Assembly: GCA_024698585.1 (NCBI GenBank)
Contig: JAILRB010000019.1
Span: forward strand, 1 to 64,000
Reading direction: 5' to 3'
From: Eubacterium sp.
GTDB taxonomy: Bacteria; Bacillota; Clostridia; Lachnospirales; Lachnospiraceae
DNA: 64,000 bases
Shown piece after piece: positions 1-7,482 of the stretch. The position numbers were made by a program, and so were the translations under genes. The notes beneath the pieces are model-generated. The model saw only the letters and a program-made list of their open reading frames with translations. It was not told the origin of the DNA and searched no databases. Every line of letters begins with the position of its first letter. Within the stretch, counting starts at the first letter, position 1.

Positions 1-78
1 AATCCACGTATATCAGAGTGGCCAATGCCGGGAACTGATACCCCGAGGCTCTTTCCAGATGCCTTCAGTAACAATTAA
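1..78 (+). CDS. C-terminal end of a truncated upstream gene
   Basis: The window opens inside a reading frame that ends at TAA 76-78. The last 25 residues are Pro/Asp-rich and end in FPDAFSNN. Nothing identifies the protein, because the rest lies outside the window. No terminator is evident before the next gene, whose ATG is 107 bp further on. This could be a chance open frame; it is reported because it is open from the first base and no other frame explains it. Confidence 0.35.
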   Translation, partial: NPRISEWPMPGTDTPRLFPDAFSNN

Positions 79-185
79 ATAAGTTTGTGGTGACTCCCTG
101 TAAGTTTTCTCTTGACAGGAGGTCATTACATATCAGTTAATTATAGATATTCTATGTATCTTATCTATCACAAGGGAGATTACAA

Positions 186-1058
186 ATGAAAAATAAAAAA
201 TTCTTAATTCTTTTAACTACTACTGCTCTCATAATCGCTGGCTGTGTTTTGGGTGTTTATCTTTTGAATAAGCCTGAGAAAAAATCTGTTGCAAAAAATA
301 CCACAAAAAAGACAGAACAACCAGACAAAAATAAATCCAGAAATTCTGATACAACAGATTCAGAGAATACATCAGATAATACAGCATCAGAGGATACCCC
401 CACCACTGGTCATAAAATGACCATGGCAGAGTTTAAGAAGAAGTATCCAGCAGGATCAAAGATCAAGGGAGCAGATGGATATTATACCATAGACGGCTAT
501 GGTGATGGGGAGGTATACTTTTATTCACCAGACGGAATGTATATGTACTCTGATACCCCATTAGATGACTTGTTGGAAGGTCCATCAGAAGAGGCTAAAA
601 AAGCAGACAAAGCATATAAAGAGGGAAAATATCCAGATAATGTAATAGAGCATCAGCAAGCAATGGATAAATACAGAAAAGCGACGAAAGATTACATCGA
701 TGGAAAGTTAGATCATCAGCCAAGTACAGCCAGCGGAGATTTGAATGGATGGCCAACAGGTGCTAGTGTTAACAACCTTACAGTAAGATTTACAACGAAA
801 GGATATCCATGTGTTGTAACAGATGAAGGCTATGTAATGTATGAAAGCATGATACTGTCAGATGGACTGTGTGATTTCACATGGGGAGTATCTGGAGGAC
901 CTTATAAAGACAGTGCTGAAGCACTATGCGATTGGGGTGTAAAGAATGGTCACCCAAATGATTATAGAACAGGACTAACCTATAAACAACTACAGAAAAT
1001 CTTTGGTAAGTTAGATAAGAACTCAAAATCAATGACACTAAAAGAATTTTATAAATAA
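186..1058 (+). CDS. membrane-anchored secreted protein of unknown function
   Basis: A 290-residue protein with an N-terminal basic and hydrophobic segment (residues 1-29). It contains IAGC, which could be a lipobox, although the hydrophobic stretch continues past the Cys, so a plain membrane anchor is equally possible. Residues 35-75 are a low-complexity Lys/Thr/Ser/Asp linker, followed by an exported domain rich in Gly, Tyr and Asp. The ATG follows the ribosome site AAGGGAGA with good spacing. I recognise no family. A hairpin at 1080-1109 separates it from the next secreted-protein gene in the same direction. The linker-plus-domain layout suggests a surface protein of a mobile or conjugative region, but this is inference. 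Confidence 0.65.
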   Translation: MKNKKFLILLTTTALIIAGCVLGVYLLNKPEKKSVAKNTTKKTEQPDKNKSRNSDTTDSENTSDNTASEDTPTTGHKMTMAEFKKKYPAGSKIKGADGYYTIDGYGDGEVYFYSPDGMYMYSDTPLDDLLEGPSEEAKKADKAYKEGKYPDNVIEHQQAMDKYRKATKDYIDGKLDHQPSTASGDLNGWPTGASVNNLTVRFTTKGYPCVVTDEGYVMYESMILSDGLCDFTWGVSGGPYKDSAEALCDWGVKNGHPNDYRTGLTYKQLQKIFGKLDKNSKSMTLKEFYK

Positions 1059-1079
1059 TAGAATAAAAGTAAAACACAT

Positions 1080-1118
1080 TGCGAAGCACAAGTAAAAACG
1101 TGCTTCGCATTCGTTTTA
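1080..1118 (+). terminator. intrinsic terminator or intercistronic hairpin
   Basis: TGCGAAGCAC (1080-1089) pairs perfectly with GTGCTTCGCA (1100-1109) and is followed by TTCGTTTTA. The T-run is short, so it may only attenuate read-through towards the gene at 1138. Confidence 0.55.
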
Positions 1119-1137
1119 TAGGAGGAGGAAAAGTAAG

Positions 1138-2202
1138 ATGGTAAAAAGCATTATAAAGAATTGCATCCTACATCTCATCATATGTACCTTAGCAATTACA
1201 ACCATAATGACGTTTATCCCAGCAGTAAATAAAAAAGTCACAGCAAAAGCAGCAGCAACCAATACAGATGCAGAGCATGTGGATTTTGAATATGTACCAG
1301 GAGCATTAGAGTGGGCAGGCTCCCAATCACGAACAGGCATAGCGATTTATATTGTAAATACAGGAACTGGAATGAGGGTTAGAGAACCAGTAGTACTTTT
1401 ATGGGGTGATGATCATGATTGGATAGGTGAGATCAATGCAGGAAATGGTAGTGGCATGAGTGCAATGTCTTCAGAACTAAGAAGAGGTAGTGTAGCATCA
1501 CTCGCAAATTATAAATTTGTTAATGGCACCGAACTAAAAAATATGCCCTGTCCAGTATCAGGAGATGGTAACACTTGGTCATCCAGATCCAACTATATGA
1601 AGAATTGGATGGACGGTGCATCCAAAGCAGACAAGAAACTAACCAATGCAGCCTACATAGCAAAAAAGTTGTTTGACATAGAAACTTTTAAAAATTTAAA
1701 GGTAGGCAGTGGAGATAATGGGGATTCAAAATGGAAGATGATATTTGAAACAGTATCTGCCCATGCAGAATATGGAATACGTAATGGGAAAGACATAGTT
1801 CAGTCATATACTGATCATTATGGTAAAAAATACCCAGTCAAAAAGATAAGAACAGCCTATGCATGGTGTAAAACATATAAGTGTGATGGAATTGATATAA
1901 CACAACGCTATGGAACGAAAGGAACAGCCAATAGTAAGTGGATGCAGTCAGTCCTAAAATCCTACGGTGTACTTAATGACTATGCAATCAGTATAAATAG
2001 GATAACACCAACTAGTGGTCCAGTTCCAGCATCACAAGGAGCGAGTGAAGGATGGGCAACAGGCGTAGCAAATCAGCTAGAAATCCCAATCGAAACAAGT
2101 ACAACAGGAGGCAGTCCATCAGAAATAGAAACACCAAACGAAAGTATCGGAACAAATCTTATAACTATCATCATAGGTTCCCCTTTTCCTTCTCCATCTT
2201 AA
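1138..2202 (+). CDS. secreted protein, probably with a chimeric C-terminus
   Basis: A 354-residue protein with a signal peptide (residues 1 to about 36: basic start, hydrophobic core, AKAAA cleavage region). The start follows GGAGGAGGAAAAG. The exported part is not a family I recognise. The segment from KLTNAAYIAKK to the SEGWATGVA motif (about 1631-2074) is repeated, diverged, at 3568-4018. The last residues are read from DNA that is antisense to an XRE regulator (2171-2502), and the stop lies inside that gene. The natural C-terminus therefore seems to have been lost when the inverted segment arrived, with the junction probably near 2150. Function unknown. Confidence 0.6.
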   Translation: MVKSIIKNCILHLIICTLAITTIMTFIPAVNKKVTAKAAATNTDAEHVDFEYVPGALEWAGSQSRTGIAIYIVNTGTGMRVREPVVLLWGDDHDWIGEINAGNGSGMSAMSSELRRGSVASLANYKFVNGTELKNMPCPVSGDGNTWSSRSNYMKNWMDGASKADKKLTNAAYIAKKLFDIETFKNLKVGSGDNGDSKWKMIFETVSAHAEYGIRNGKDIVQSYTDHYGKKYPVKKIRTAYAWCKTYKCDGIDITQRYGTKGTANSKWMQSVLKSYGVLNDYAISINRITPTSGPVPASQGASEGWATGVANQLEIPIETSTTGGSPSEIETPNESIGTNLITIIIGSPFPSPS

Positions 2203-2502
2203 CTTTATAAGCAATCAATCGAAGAACATAATCTGGAACCTGTCTACGTCCCAGCTCATCCGTAATAACCCCCATACCTTCAACCATCAATCTTGTCGAT
2301 TCATTTTGCTCATAATATAGAATCAGTGATAAAGCTATTGACCATGTCATTTTTCTTTTTTTGTTTCAATAGCCGAATATGTTTGTCTAGAAATACCAAT
2401 AATCATACTAACATCTTCTTGCGAAAGACCAATCTTTGCCCTCAAAACTGGCAACTCATCCGTCAAAAGTTCTATCAGCTTCTCCTTATCGATATCCTGC
2501 AT
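2171..2502 (-). pseudogene. XRE-family helix-turn-helix regulator, frameshifted
   Basis: The reverse strand from ATG at 2502 reads a typical small XRE repressor: an N-terminal helix, then LRAKIGLSQEDVSMIIGIS with RQTYSAIE as the HTH recognition region. The frame breaks at an A-run (plus strand T7 near 2356-2362), where one extra A restores a full protein ending at TGA 2171-2173 (about 110 residues). Either the gene is dead by a one-base deletion in a homopolymer or this is a sequencing error. It lies antisense to the 3' end of the preceding secreted-protein gene, which suggests insertion or inversion of a cassette. Confidence 0.7.
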
Positions 2503-2504
2503 TT

Positions 2505-2786
2505 TTTAATCACGAAGTGAACATACTGGTACGTTTGATGCGGGCCGGAGAGGAGGCAGATGAGGTAAAGGCTCAAAGATCAGTAGGAAGAATGTGGCGT
2601 GATTTCCGTACCAAAATGGGAAAAGAAAGCAACCAGGGATTTCAGAATGTTGGTTTGATGTTGCGCTCCGATGGTATTTTTTCTGAGAAGTTTGATGAGG
2701 TTTTCGGTAACGGTACGGCGCATTATGTAGGAAAAGCAATGGGAACATATTGTAAAAGACACAGTAATATGGAGGATATGCCATGA
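2505..2786 (+). pseudogene. 5'-truncated orphan gene fragment
   Basis: The open frame enters from inside the inverted XRE gene and becomes protein-like from about 2517 (VNILVRLMRAGEEADEVK). It runs to a stop at 2784-2786, overlapping the next ATG. About 90 residues are basic and helical, with a G..VGLMLRS segment. No start codon with a ribosome site is visible: GTG 2517 and ATG 2538 lack one. The 5' part was probably lost at the junction with the inverted regulator. Family not recognised. The 4-base overlap with the following gene suggests that the two were once co-translated. Confidence 0.45.
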
Positions 2787-2977
2787 ATAATAATGAAATG
2801 ATTATACAGGATCAGCAGGTAGTTAGTGAGGGACGGGATTATTTGAAGGACGCCGGGCGCGTATTTGATTATCTCGAAGAGCATCCGGGGGTAGGTTTTA
2901 TGGCAGGAGGTACGTTCACTGCCGGAGGAATAGGGGCGCTGATATATTACGGGAGCAAGCTCCTAAACGTATCATAA
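2783..2977 (+). CDS. small membrane protein, function unknown
   Basis: A 64-residue protein. The ATG overlaps the preceding stop (ATGA) and follows GGAGGATATGCC. Residues 1-35 are polar and acidic. Residues 36-58 form one Gly-rich hydrophobic segment (GFMAGGTFTAGGIGALIYYG), so a single-pass membrane protein is likely. Size and shape would fit a holin-like or toxin-like small protein, but no family signature supports a specific call. Confidence 0.5.
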   Translation: MNNNEMIIQDQQVVSEGRDYLKDAGRVFDYLEEHPGVGFMAGGTFTAGGIGALIYYGSKLLNVS

Positions 2978-3064
2978 AGGTATTTGTAGGTAATTGAGAT
3001 TAGGTCGGTGGAATTGCAGGTCTATTCTTCTTGCAAAAACTAATGCAGGAAATTGTTATATAGA

Positions 3065-3093
3065 TTGACAAATGTATTACTCTGTGATATAAA
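3065..3093 (+). promoter_or_regulatory. sigma-A type promoter
   Basis: TTGACA (3065-3070), a 17-bp spacer, then TATAAA (3088-3093). It is well placed to drive the gene whose ATG is at 3137. Confidence 0.65.
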
Positions 3094-3136
3094 ATCATTA
3101 TAACAAAATTCAAGAATAGATTTGACGGAGGTAATT

Positions 3137-3559
3137 ATGAATAATATCGTTGATGAATTTATGGAGAACACAAATATACCGGAGACACCGAATGGTACGG
3201 TAAGGCAGATTGTAGAATATGTATCGTCGCCGGAATCGATTCAGGCGATGAGGCTGATGACTGATCTAAGGCAACCGGCTTTATCCGGTATAGTGAAGGG
3301 GCTGGAAGATCGATTTGCTTATAGTGATTTTCCATTACACAGAGATGCTGAAAACAAAAATGCTCCGCACCGAAGGGATATTGGCTGGATTGTTAGGCAC
3401 GTAATGCGAGAATTTGGATACAAGCCAACAGAACAGATGCGGATAGGTAAATTCTCCGGCTCTAAATATTTTCAAACAGCAGCAGTATATGAAAAAGATG
3501 AGGGTAATGAATCAAAGTATGAGATAGAAACGCGAATTGTGGCAACAAAACGATTCTAA
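3137..3559 (+). CDS. hypothetical protein of an accessory region
   Basis: A 140-residue soluble protein. ATG 3137 follows GACGGAGG with 5-6 bp spacing and has its own promoter, so it is probably expressed. There is no signal peptide or membrane segment. A mixed helical N-terminal half is followed by a basic region with a WIVRHVMREFGYKP segment and a C-terminal part rich in charged beta-like stretches. Family not recognised. It sits between the two copies of the duplicated secreted-protein segment and is probably cargo of the same rearranged cassette. Confidence 0.6.
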   Translation: MNNIVDEFMENTNIPETPNGTVRQIVEYVSSPESIQAMRLMTDLRQPALSGIVKGLEDRFAYSDFPLHRDAENKNAPHRRDIGWIVRHVMREFGYKPTEQMRIGKFSGSKYFQTAAVYEKDEGNESKYEIETRIVATKRF

Positions 3560-3567
3560 GAATACAA

Positions 3568-4117
3568 GAAACTAACAAATGCAGCCTACATAGCTAAAAA
3601 GTATCTAGGCGGAATGACTACAGTAAAGAATTTAAAGGTCGGCAGTGGAGATAATGGGGATTCAAAATGGAAGCTGGTATTTGAAACAGTATCTGTCCAT
3701 GCAGAATATTATATAAAAACAGTCAATGGAAAACAAGTAGATGTGGTACAAACATATGACGATGGTGGTGATCATAAAAGACACCCATTCAAAGTGTTAA
3801 AAACAGCCTATGCATGGTGTAAAATATATGATTATGATGGAATTGATATAACAGACCGCAGTGGAGCAAGAGGAACAGCTAATAGTAAGTGGATGCAGTC
3901 AGTCCTAAAATCCTACGGTGTACTTAATGACTATGCAGTCAGTATAAATAAAATAACACCAACTGATTCAGTTCCAGCATCACAAGGAATTAGAGAAGGT
4001 TGGGCAACAGGCGTAGCCTTGCGGAGCCCAACGAGCACTGCTGGCGTTATGGCGTGCACGATTTGGCGCACCCTCCGCAATAGGGGGTCCGTCCTAGTAC
4101 TACGAATCCCTTTATAG
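3568..4117 (+). pseudogene. second, truncated copy of the upstream secreted-protein gene
   Basis: From 3568 the DNA matches the internal part of the gene at 1138-2202 (from about 1631), starting at KLTNAAYIAKK and ending at EGWATGVA near 4018. After that the two diverge completely. Landmarks shared in order are NLKVGSGDNGDSKWK, TAYAWCK, GIDIT, GTANSKWMQSVLKSYGVLN and PASQG. The copy has no signal peptide and no good start (an ATG at 3614 lacks a ribosome site). Its end is an unrelated Arg/Ser-rich tail. It is either a dead duplication scar or a silent donor copy. Confidence 0.65.
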
Positions 4118-4435
4118 GCTTTCAAAGAAAAAGGAGGGTTCCAGCACATCACGATTGTTTGTAACCCAATTTGTAACCCAGTGGTTTATTACAGCAAATT
4201 AAAGGGACTCAAAATGGGAAATGGGACTTGAAAGAGTCCCATTTTTTGTGCTCTAAAAGTCTAATTCTTAGAGATTTTTTGTATAAATGGGCAAATGGGA
4301 ATCGCAAGGGGTAATAGTAGCCCCTTGCGAAGATTGTGCCATGGTGCTCAGATGCTACGTCGGTCGTGCTCGTCCGCTCGCCTCCGCTCCGCTTGACTGC
4401 GCCAGACCGCCTGCATCTATTCGCACGTGGGCAAA
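4118..4435. other. gene-free junction region
   Basis: No credible gene. It contains two direct copies of TTTGTAACCCA (about 4148-4170), a terminator at 4220-4248, an inverted repeat CGCAAGGGG/CCCCTTGCG (about 4302-4328), and a GC-rich stretch (4330-4430) unlike its surroundings in composition. The region looks like a boundary between an older mobile segment and the IS200 copy. Confidence 0.4.
4220..4248 (+). terminator. intrinsic terminator
   Basis: AATGGGACT (4220-4228) pairs with AGTCCCATT (4235-4243), followed by a T-run. Confidence 0.75.
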
Positions 4436-4462
4436 AAACCCATCTCATATTGAGATGGGTTT
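4436..4462. terminator. bidirectional terminator-like hairpin
   Basis: AAACCCATCTCA (4436-4447) pairs perfectly with TGAGATGGGTTT (4451-4462), with A- and T-rich flanks. It lies just upstream of the IS200 left end. Confidence 0.6.
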
Positions 4463-4550
4463 GTATTATGGTTCGTGACCCTGTTGAGTACGCGAAGCGT
4501 GCGAAATATCAACCACCCGCTATGCGGGTGCGCGGTGTTTGTTATACAAA

Positions 4551-4617
4551 AAAATCACCTTTCCGTTATAATTTTGGATGTTCAAGCCTAAATTATAACG
4601 AAGGGAAAGGTGATTTT
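4551..4617 (+). promoter_or_regulatory. IS200 leader hairpin covering the tnpA ribosome site
   Basis: AAAATCACCTTTCC (4551-4564) pairs with GGAAAGGTGATTTT (4604-4617), and GTTATAATTT (4565-4574) pairs with AAATTATAAC (4590-4599). The stem covers the only purine-rich ribosome site before ATG 4619. Such leaders are known to repress IS200 transposase translation and block read-through transcription. Confidence 0.7.
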
Positions 4618-4618
4618 A

Positions 4619-5074
4619 ATGGCCAATAAGGCGAATAGTTTAGCACACACTAAATGGATGTGTAAGTACCACATAGTGTTCACTCCAAAGTATAGGAGAA
4701 AAATTATCTATAATCAATACAAGACAAGTATAAGAGATATACTGAAACAGCTTTGTGCATATAAGGGTGTCGAGATTATAGAAGGACATCTTATGCCAGA
4801 TCATGTTCATATGCTGGTTAGTATTCCTCCGAAACTAAGTGTTTCACAGTTTATGGGGTATCTAAAAGGAAAAAGTGCATTGATGATATTTGATCAGCAC
4901 GCAAACTTGAAGTATAAGTTTGGAAACAGACATTTCTGGGCTGAGGGATACTATGTGAGTACAGTAGGGCTTAATGAGGCAACAATAAAGAAGTACATTC
5001 AGGAACAGGAAAAACATGATATAGCAATGGATAAACTGAGTGTAAAAGAGTACGAGGACCCCTTCAAGGGGTAG
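4619..5074 (+). CDS. tnpA: IS200/IS605 family transposase TnpA
   Basis: A 151-residue Y1 HUH single-strand transposase. The family cuts and joins single-stranded transposon ends through a tyrosine. The HUH pair is visible as HVH at residues 62-64 (in LMPDHVHML), and the catalytic Tyr is Y126 in EATIKKYIQEQ. The N-terminal KYHIVFTPKYRRKI and the internal KGKSALMIF segment are typical. Length is normal for the family (about 150). The start at 4619 was chosen because it follows the GGAAAGG site, which is sequestered in the leader hairpin. All key residues are present, so it may be active. Confidence 0.93.
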   Translation: MANKANSLAHTKWMCKYHIVFTPKYRRKIIYNQYKTSIRDILKQLCAYKGVEIIEGHLMPDHVHMLVSIPPKLSVSQFMGYLKGKSALMIFDQHANLKYKFGNRHFWAEGYYVSTVGLNEATIKKYIQEQEKHDIAMDKLSVKEYEDPFKG

Positions 5075-5479
5075 CCGGTATTACAAGCGCCCTTTCAAGG
5101 GCTGCGACGAGTCAAAGGCGTTAAAGGCTTGAACAAAGTGAAAGCCAGCGTCTTTAGGCGCTGGCCGGTAACTGCCCCTTATAGGGACGAGCAAACCACC
5201 CGTTTGACGGGTGGTCATGATTCACGACAAGAGAAATGCTGAAAGCTTGATTTCGGGATTATTCCGTAATTCGAGGCGAATGACTACAACAGGAAATTGA
5301 GAGAGAATTTGTTGGGATAAGGCGATTTTTTTGTTAAAAAAATCGCCTTATATACTACGCATATAAGGTAGTAGTACTTCTTGACAGAAGTACTACTACA
5401 AAAGGAACGTGTTAACTAAATAAAATATAATTGCGCGCATTTGATGTGAGCGCTATTTGTCGTTGAATGGAGGTGCAGT
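5075..5479. other. IS200 right end and upstream region of the next operon
   Basis: No gene. It holds the IS200 right-end hairpin (5195-5215), a perfect long terminator-like stem ATAAGGCGATTTTTTT/AAAAAAATCGCCTTAT (5317-5351), a second perfect inverted repeat (5368-5399) and a TATAAT-like box near 5426. The ribosome site TGGAGGTG lies just before 5480. Confidence 0.55.
5368..5399. repeat. perfect 14-bp inverted repeat
   Basis: GTAGTAGTACTTCT (5368-5381), loop TGAC, then AGAAGTACTACTAC (5386-5399). It is not followed by a T-run, so an operator or cruciform is as likely as a terminator. It lies about 80 bp upstream of the two-gene operon starting at 5480. Confidence 0.6.
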
Positions 5480-6127
5480 ATGAGTGATTCAATGAAAGAA
5501 AAAATATTTGATTTTGTTTATTATGAAGCTTTAAAAGATGCCACATTGAGGAATACTTGTGAGTCAAAATCGAGAGATGTGGTTTTGGGAGAAACTAAGG
5601 TGGCCAAGCAGATAAAAGAGGAGGTTTATAACTACATTAAAACAATATTGAATAATGAGATGGACGAAGATACTTGTATTGAAACAATTAGAAAGGTGGC
5701 AAAAAAAACAAAAACTGATGCACCTGGATTTACCTTTGGAAATGCTCAAAAACTGGTAAATATGACAGCAAAGTATTTTTTTATCTTGACCTATGAGCAA
5801 GAGAAAAAAAGAAAAAACTTTCGGCATTGTCATTGCCCAATGGATGAATCTATGATAGAAGCGGTGAAAGGTTATCATGAAGAACTGAAAGAATTGGTAA
5901 AAGAAAAAGATTCTCAGTGTTTTGAATGCTTCAAATACAAAAAGAGTATTGATAAAAGCTGGAGTACATTGACGATGTCTGAAGAAGACCAAGAAAAATA
6001 TTTGAATTTTCAAAAATGGATTAAAGAAATCTCGCGACTTGATTCTTTCGTGAAAAAATATGGTAAAGGAAATTGTTCATTAGAAATTGATTTTTTATTG
6101 TGGAAAGGAGGACAATTATGGCTTTAA
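5480..6127 (+). CDS. uncharacterised protein, first gene of a two-gene operon
   Basis: A 215-residue soluble, mostly helical protein, started by ATG after TGGAGGTGCAGT. The segment FTFGNAQKLVNMTAKYFFIL resembles a motif (FG.AQK..NMT.KY) that I recall from uncharacterised helical proteins; it is followed by HCHCPMDESMI. The charged, helical second half is Lys/Glu-rich and contains Cys in QCFECFKYKK. Its last codons overlap the ribosome site and start of the next gene, so the two are probably translated together. The accessory setting (IS200 upstream, Fic downstream) would fit a defence or toxin module, but there is no direct evidence of function. Confidence 0.6.
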   Translation: MSDSMKEKIFDFVYYEALKDATLRNTCESKSRDVVLGETKVAKQIKEEVYNYIKTILNNEMDEDTCIETIRKVAKKTKTDAPGFTFGNAQKLVNMTAKYFFILTYEQEKKRKNFRHCHCPMDESMIEAVKGYHEELKELVKEKDSQCFECFKYKKSIDKSWSTLTMSEEDQEKYLNFQKWIKEISRLDSFVKKYGKGNCSLEIDFLLWKGGQLWL

Positions 6128-7155
6128 ATTTTAAAAATGTTTATAATAAATTTGCCCAAGTAAATAATGAATTTAATAGAAGTATTAATCAGGCAATAGG
6201 TAAGGATGTTTTCAAGGAATTAAAAGAAATCGAAGAGCCAAAAGAGTTCACGCCAATCGATCAGTTTCCAGAATTTGATTTGCCAGAACCAGAGCAATGG
6301 ACGGATAAAAAGGGTGTTTCAAAGGAGTTTATATTTGAAGGAAATACAATATACGTTTCAGAAGAATTAGATAAATTGATACAATACCGAAGAGATTTCA
6401 GAGCAGCAGCGGCATATTATGCTAGTCGATTTCAATTTAAATATAATAATTGCGTACAAGATTTTGACTCTTTTGTTAATTATTTTCCGGCGATATATTT
6501 AGAGGGACTGAAGGCTATGCTTATTAGAGCATATAGTGTACTATTACCTTTTGGTATATTTACTGTTAGTATGGAAGAATTTGAACAAAGTCATCTTCGG
6601 TGTTACAGAAGGGCCATTGATTCGTATGAAACAATGGTAGGTATTGAAAAGAAGAAAAATGAAATTGCAGAACAGTCGGGAAACTTAGTTGGAAATTCTG
6701 TTCAAATGCAAGGTGGTGGATTTGGGTTTAAAGGTGCGATGAAAGGTGCAGCAATGGCTGAAGCTTTTAATATTGGGATGGGATTTCTTGGAAAAATGGT
6801 AGCAAATCAAAATAAAATGAGTATCGAGGAAAAAGAAAAAGTTTTTGAAACTTTTAAGCAGGAAATTTTCTTTCAAGAGGTATATAGCGATTACGTAAAT
6901 TCTTTTTTAACAATGGTGCAAACAATATATGATAATAACGAGTCAGACAATATTAAAACTAGATCTACTGTGGAATACAATACAATGATTAAAAATTTAC
7001 AAAATCCTATGTTTCCAAAGGAAAAAATTGGTACAGCATTAGTTACATTGATTACAAATTATCCCTTTGAAAATGAGACGTATGATTTTCTTAAGCAAAA
7101 ATATGGAGAAACAGAAGAAATCAAAGACATTATAAAATATTTTGTAGGATATTAG
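6118..7155 (+). CDS. uncharacterised protein with a central Gly-rich amphipathic segment
   Basis: A 345-residue protein. ATG 6118 follows GGAAAGGAGG and overlaps the end of the preceding gene. There is no signal peptide. The N-terminal half is acidic and aromatic (EEPKEFTPIDQFPEFDLPEPEQW), then helical. Around residues 195-225 there is a Gly/Ala/Phe-rich stretch (GGGFGFKGAMKGAAMAEAFN) that could insert into or lie on a membrane. A helical C-terminal domain follows. I recognise no family. Gly-rich amphipathic segments occur in pore-forming or membrane-disrupting effectors, but nothing here proves that role. Confidence 0.6.
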   Translation: MALNFKNVYNKFAQVNNEFNRSINQAIGKDVFKELKEIEEPKEFTPIDQFPEFDLPEPEQWTDKKGVSKEFIFEGNTIYVSEELDKLIQYRRDFRAAAAYYASRFQFKYNNCVQDFDSFVNYFPAIYLEGLKAMLIRAYSVLLPFGIFTVSMEEFEQSHLRCYRRAIDSYETMVGIEKKKNEIAEQSGNLVGNSVQMQGGGFGFKGAMKGAAMAEAFNIGMGFLGKMVANQNKMSIEEKEKVFETFKQEIFFQEVYSDYVNSFLTMVQTIYDNNESDNIKTRSTVEYNTMIKNLQNPMFPKEKIGTALVTLITNYPFENETYDFLKQKYGETEEIKDIIKYFVGY

Positions 7156-7482
7156 TTTTATTATGAAATAATTGTATAGTCAAAAAGGTAATATTTGGTC
7201 TAAAAGGAATCAAATCTACTGCACCTGCTGAAAAGAATCAGTCGTAGGATTGGGAAGTTTAAAGGAGTTCCGGGGCGTAAGCTTGTGTATTACGAATGAA
7301 ATTTGGAATGTGTGAAATTCATTCGTAGGGGGAAGTTGGTTACTAGAAAATTTTAATTTTCCACATTTTTCTAGTAGCAAATTGGCATTATGAAAATAAC
7401 AAGAATTGTTTAAATGAAGAATAGTGAAAAAATAGTGAAAATTTAGTGTAATCTTGATATAATCATATCGAGGTGATTTGGT
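7156..7482. other. gene-free region upstream of the Fic gene
   Basis: No gene seen. It has an inverted repeat ACGAATGAA/TTCATTCGT (about 7293-7325) and a second, TTACTAGAAAA/TTTTCTAGTAG (about 7339-7377). A TATAAT at 7458-7463, just before the Fic ribosome site GAGGTGAT, is a likely -10 box. Confidence 0.45.

Larger units (their letters stand above)
4480..5228 (+). mobile_element. IS200-type insertion sequence (IS200/IS605 family)
   Basis: One transposase gene is flanked by subterminal hairpins: CACCCGC-TAT-GCGGGTG (4514-4530) on the left and ACCACCCGT-TTG-ACGGGTGGT (5195-5215) on the right. These related palindromes are what the Y1 transposase of this family recognises at its ends. There are no terminal inverted repeats or target duplication, as expected for the family. 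The outer limits given are approximate. There is no tnpB gene, so it is the IS200 rather than the IS605 arrangement. Confidence 0.7.

Noticed and set aside
4287-4629. Overlapping open frames upstream of the IS200 transposase
   Set aside because: GC-rich, Arg/Pro-heavy translations across hairpins and the IS end; no start signals.
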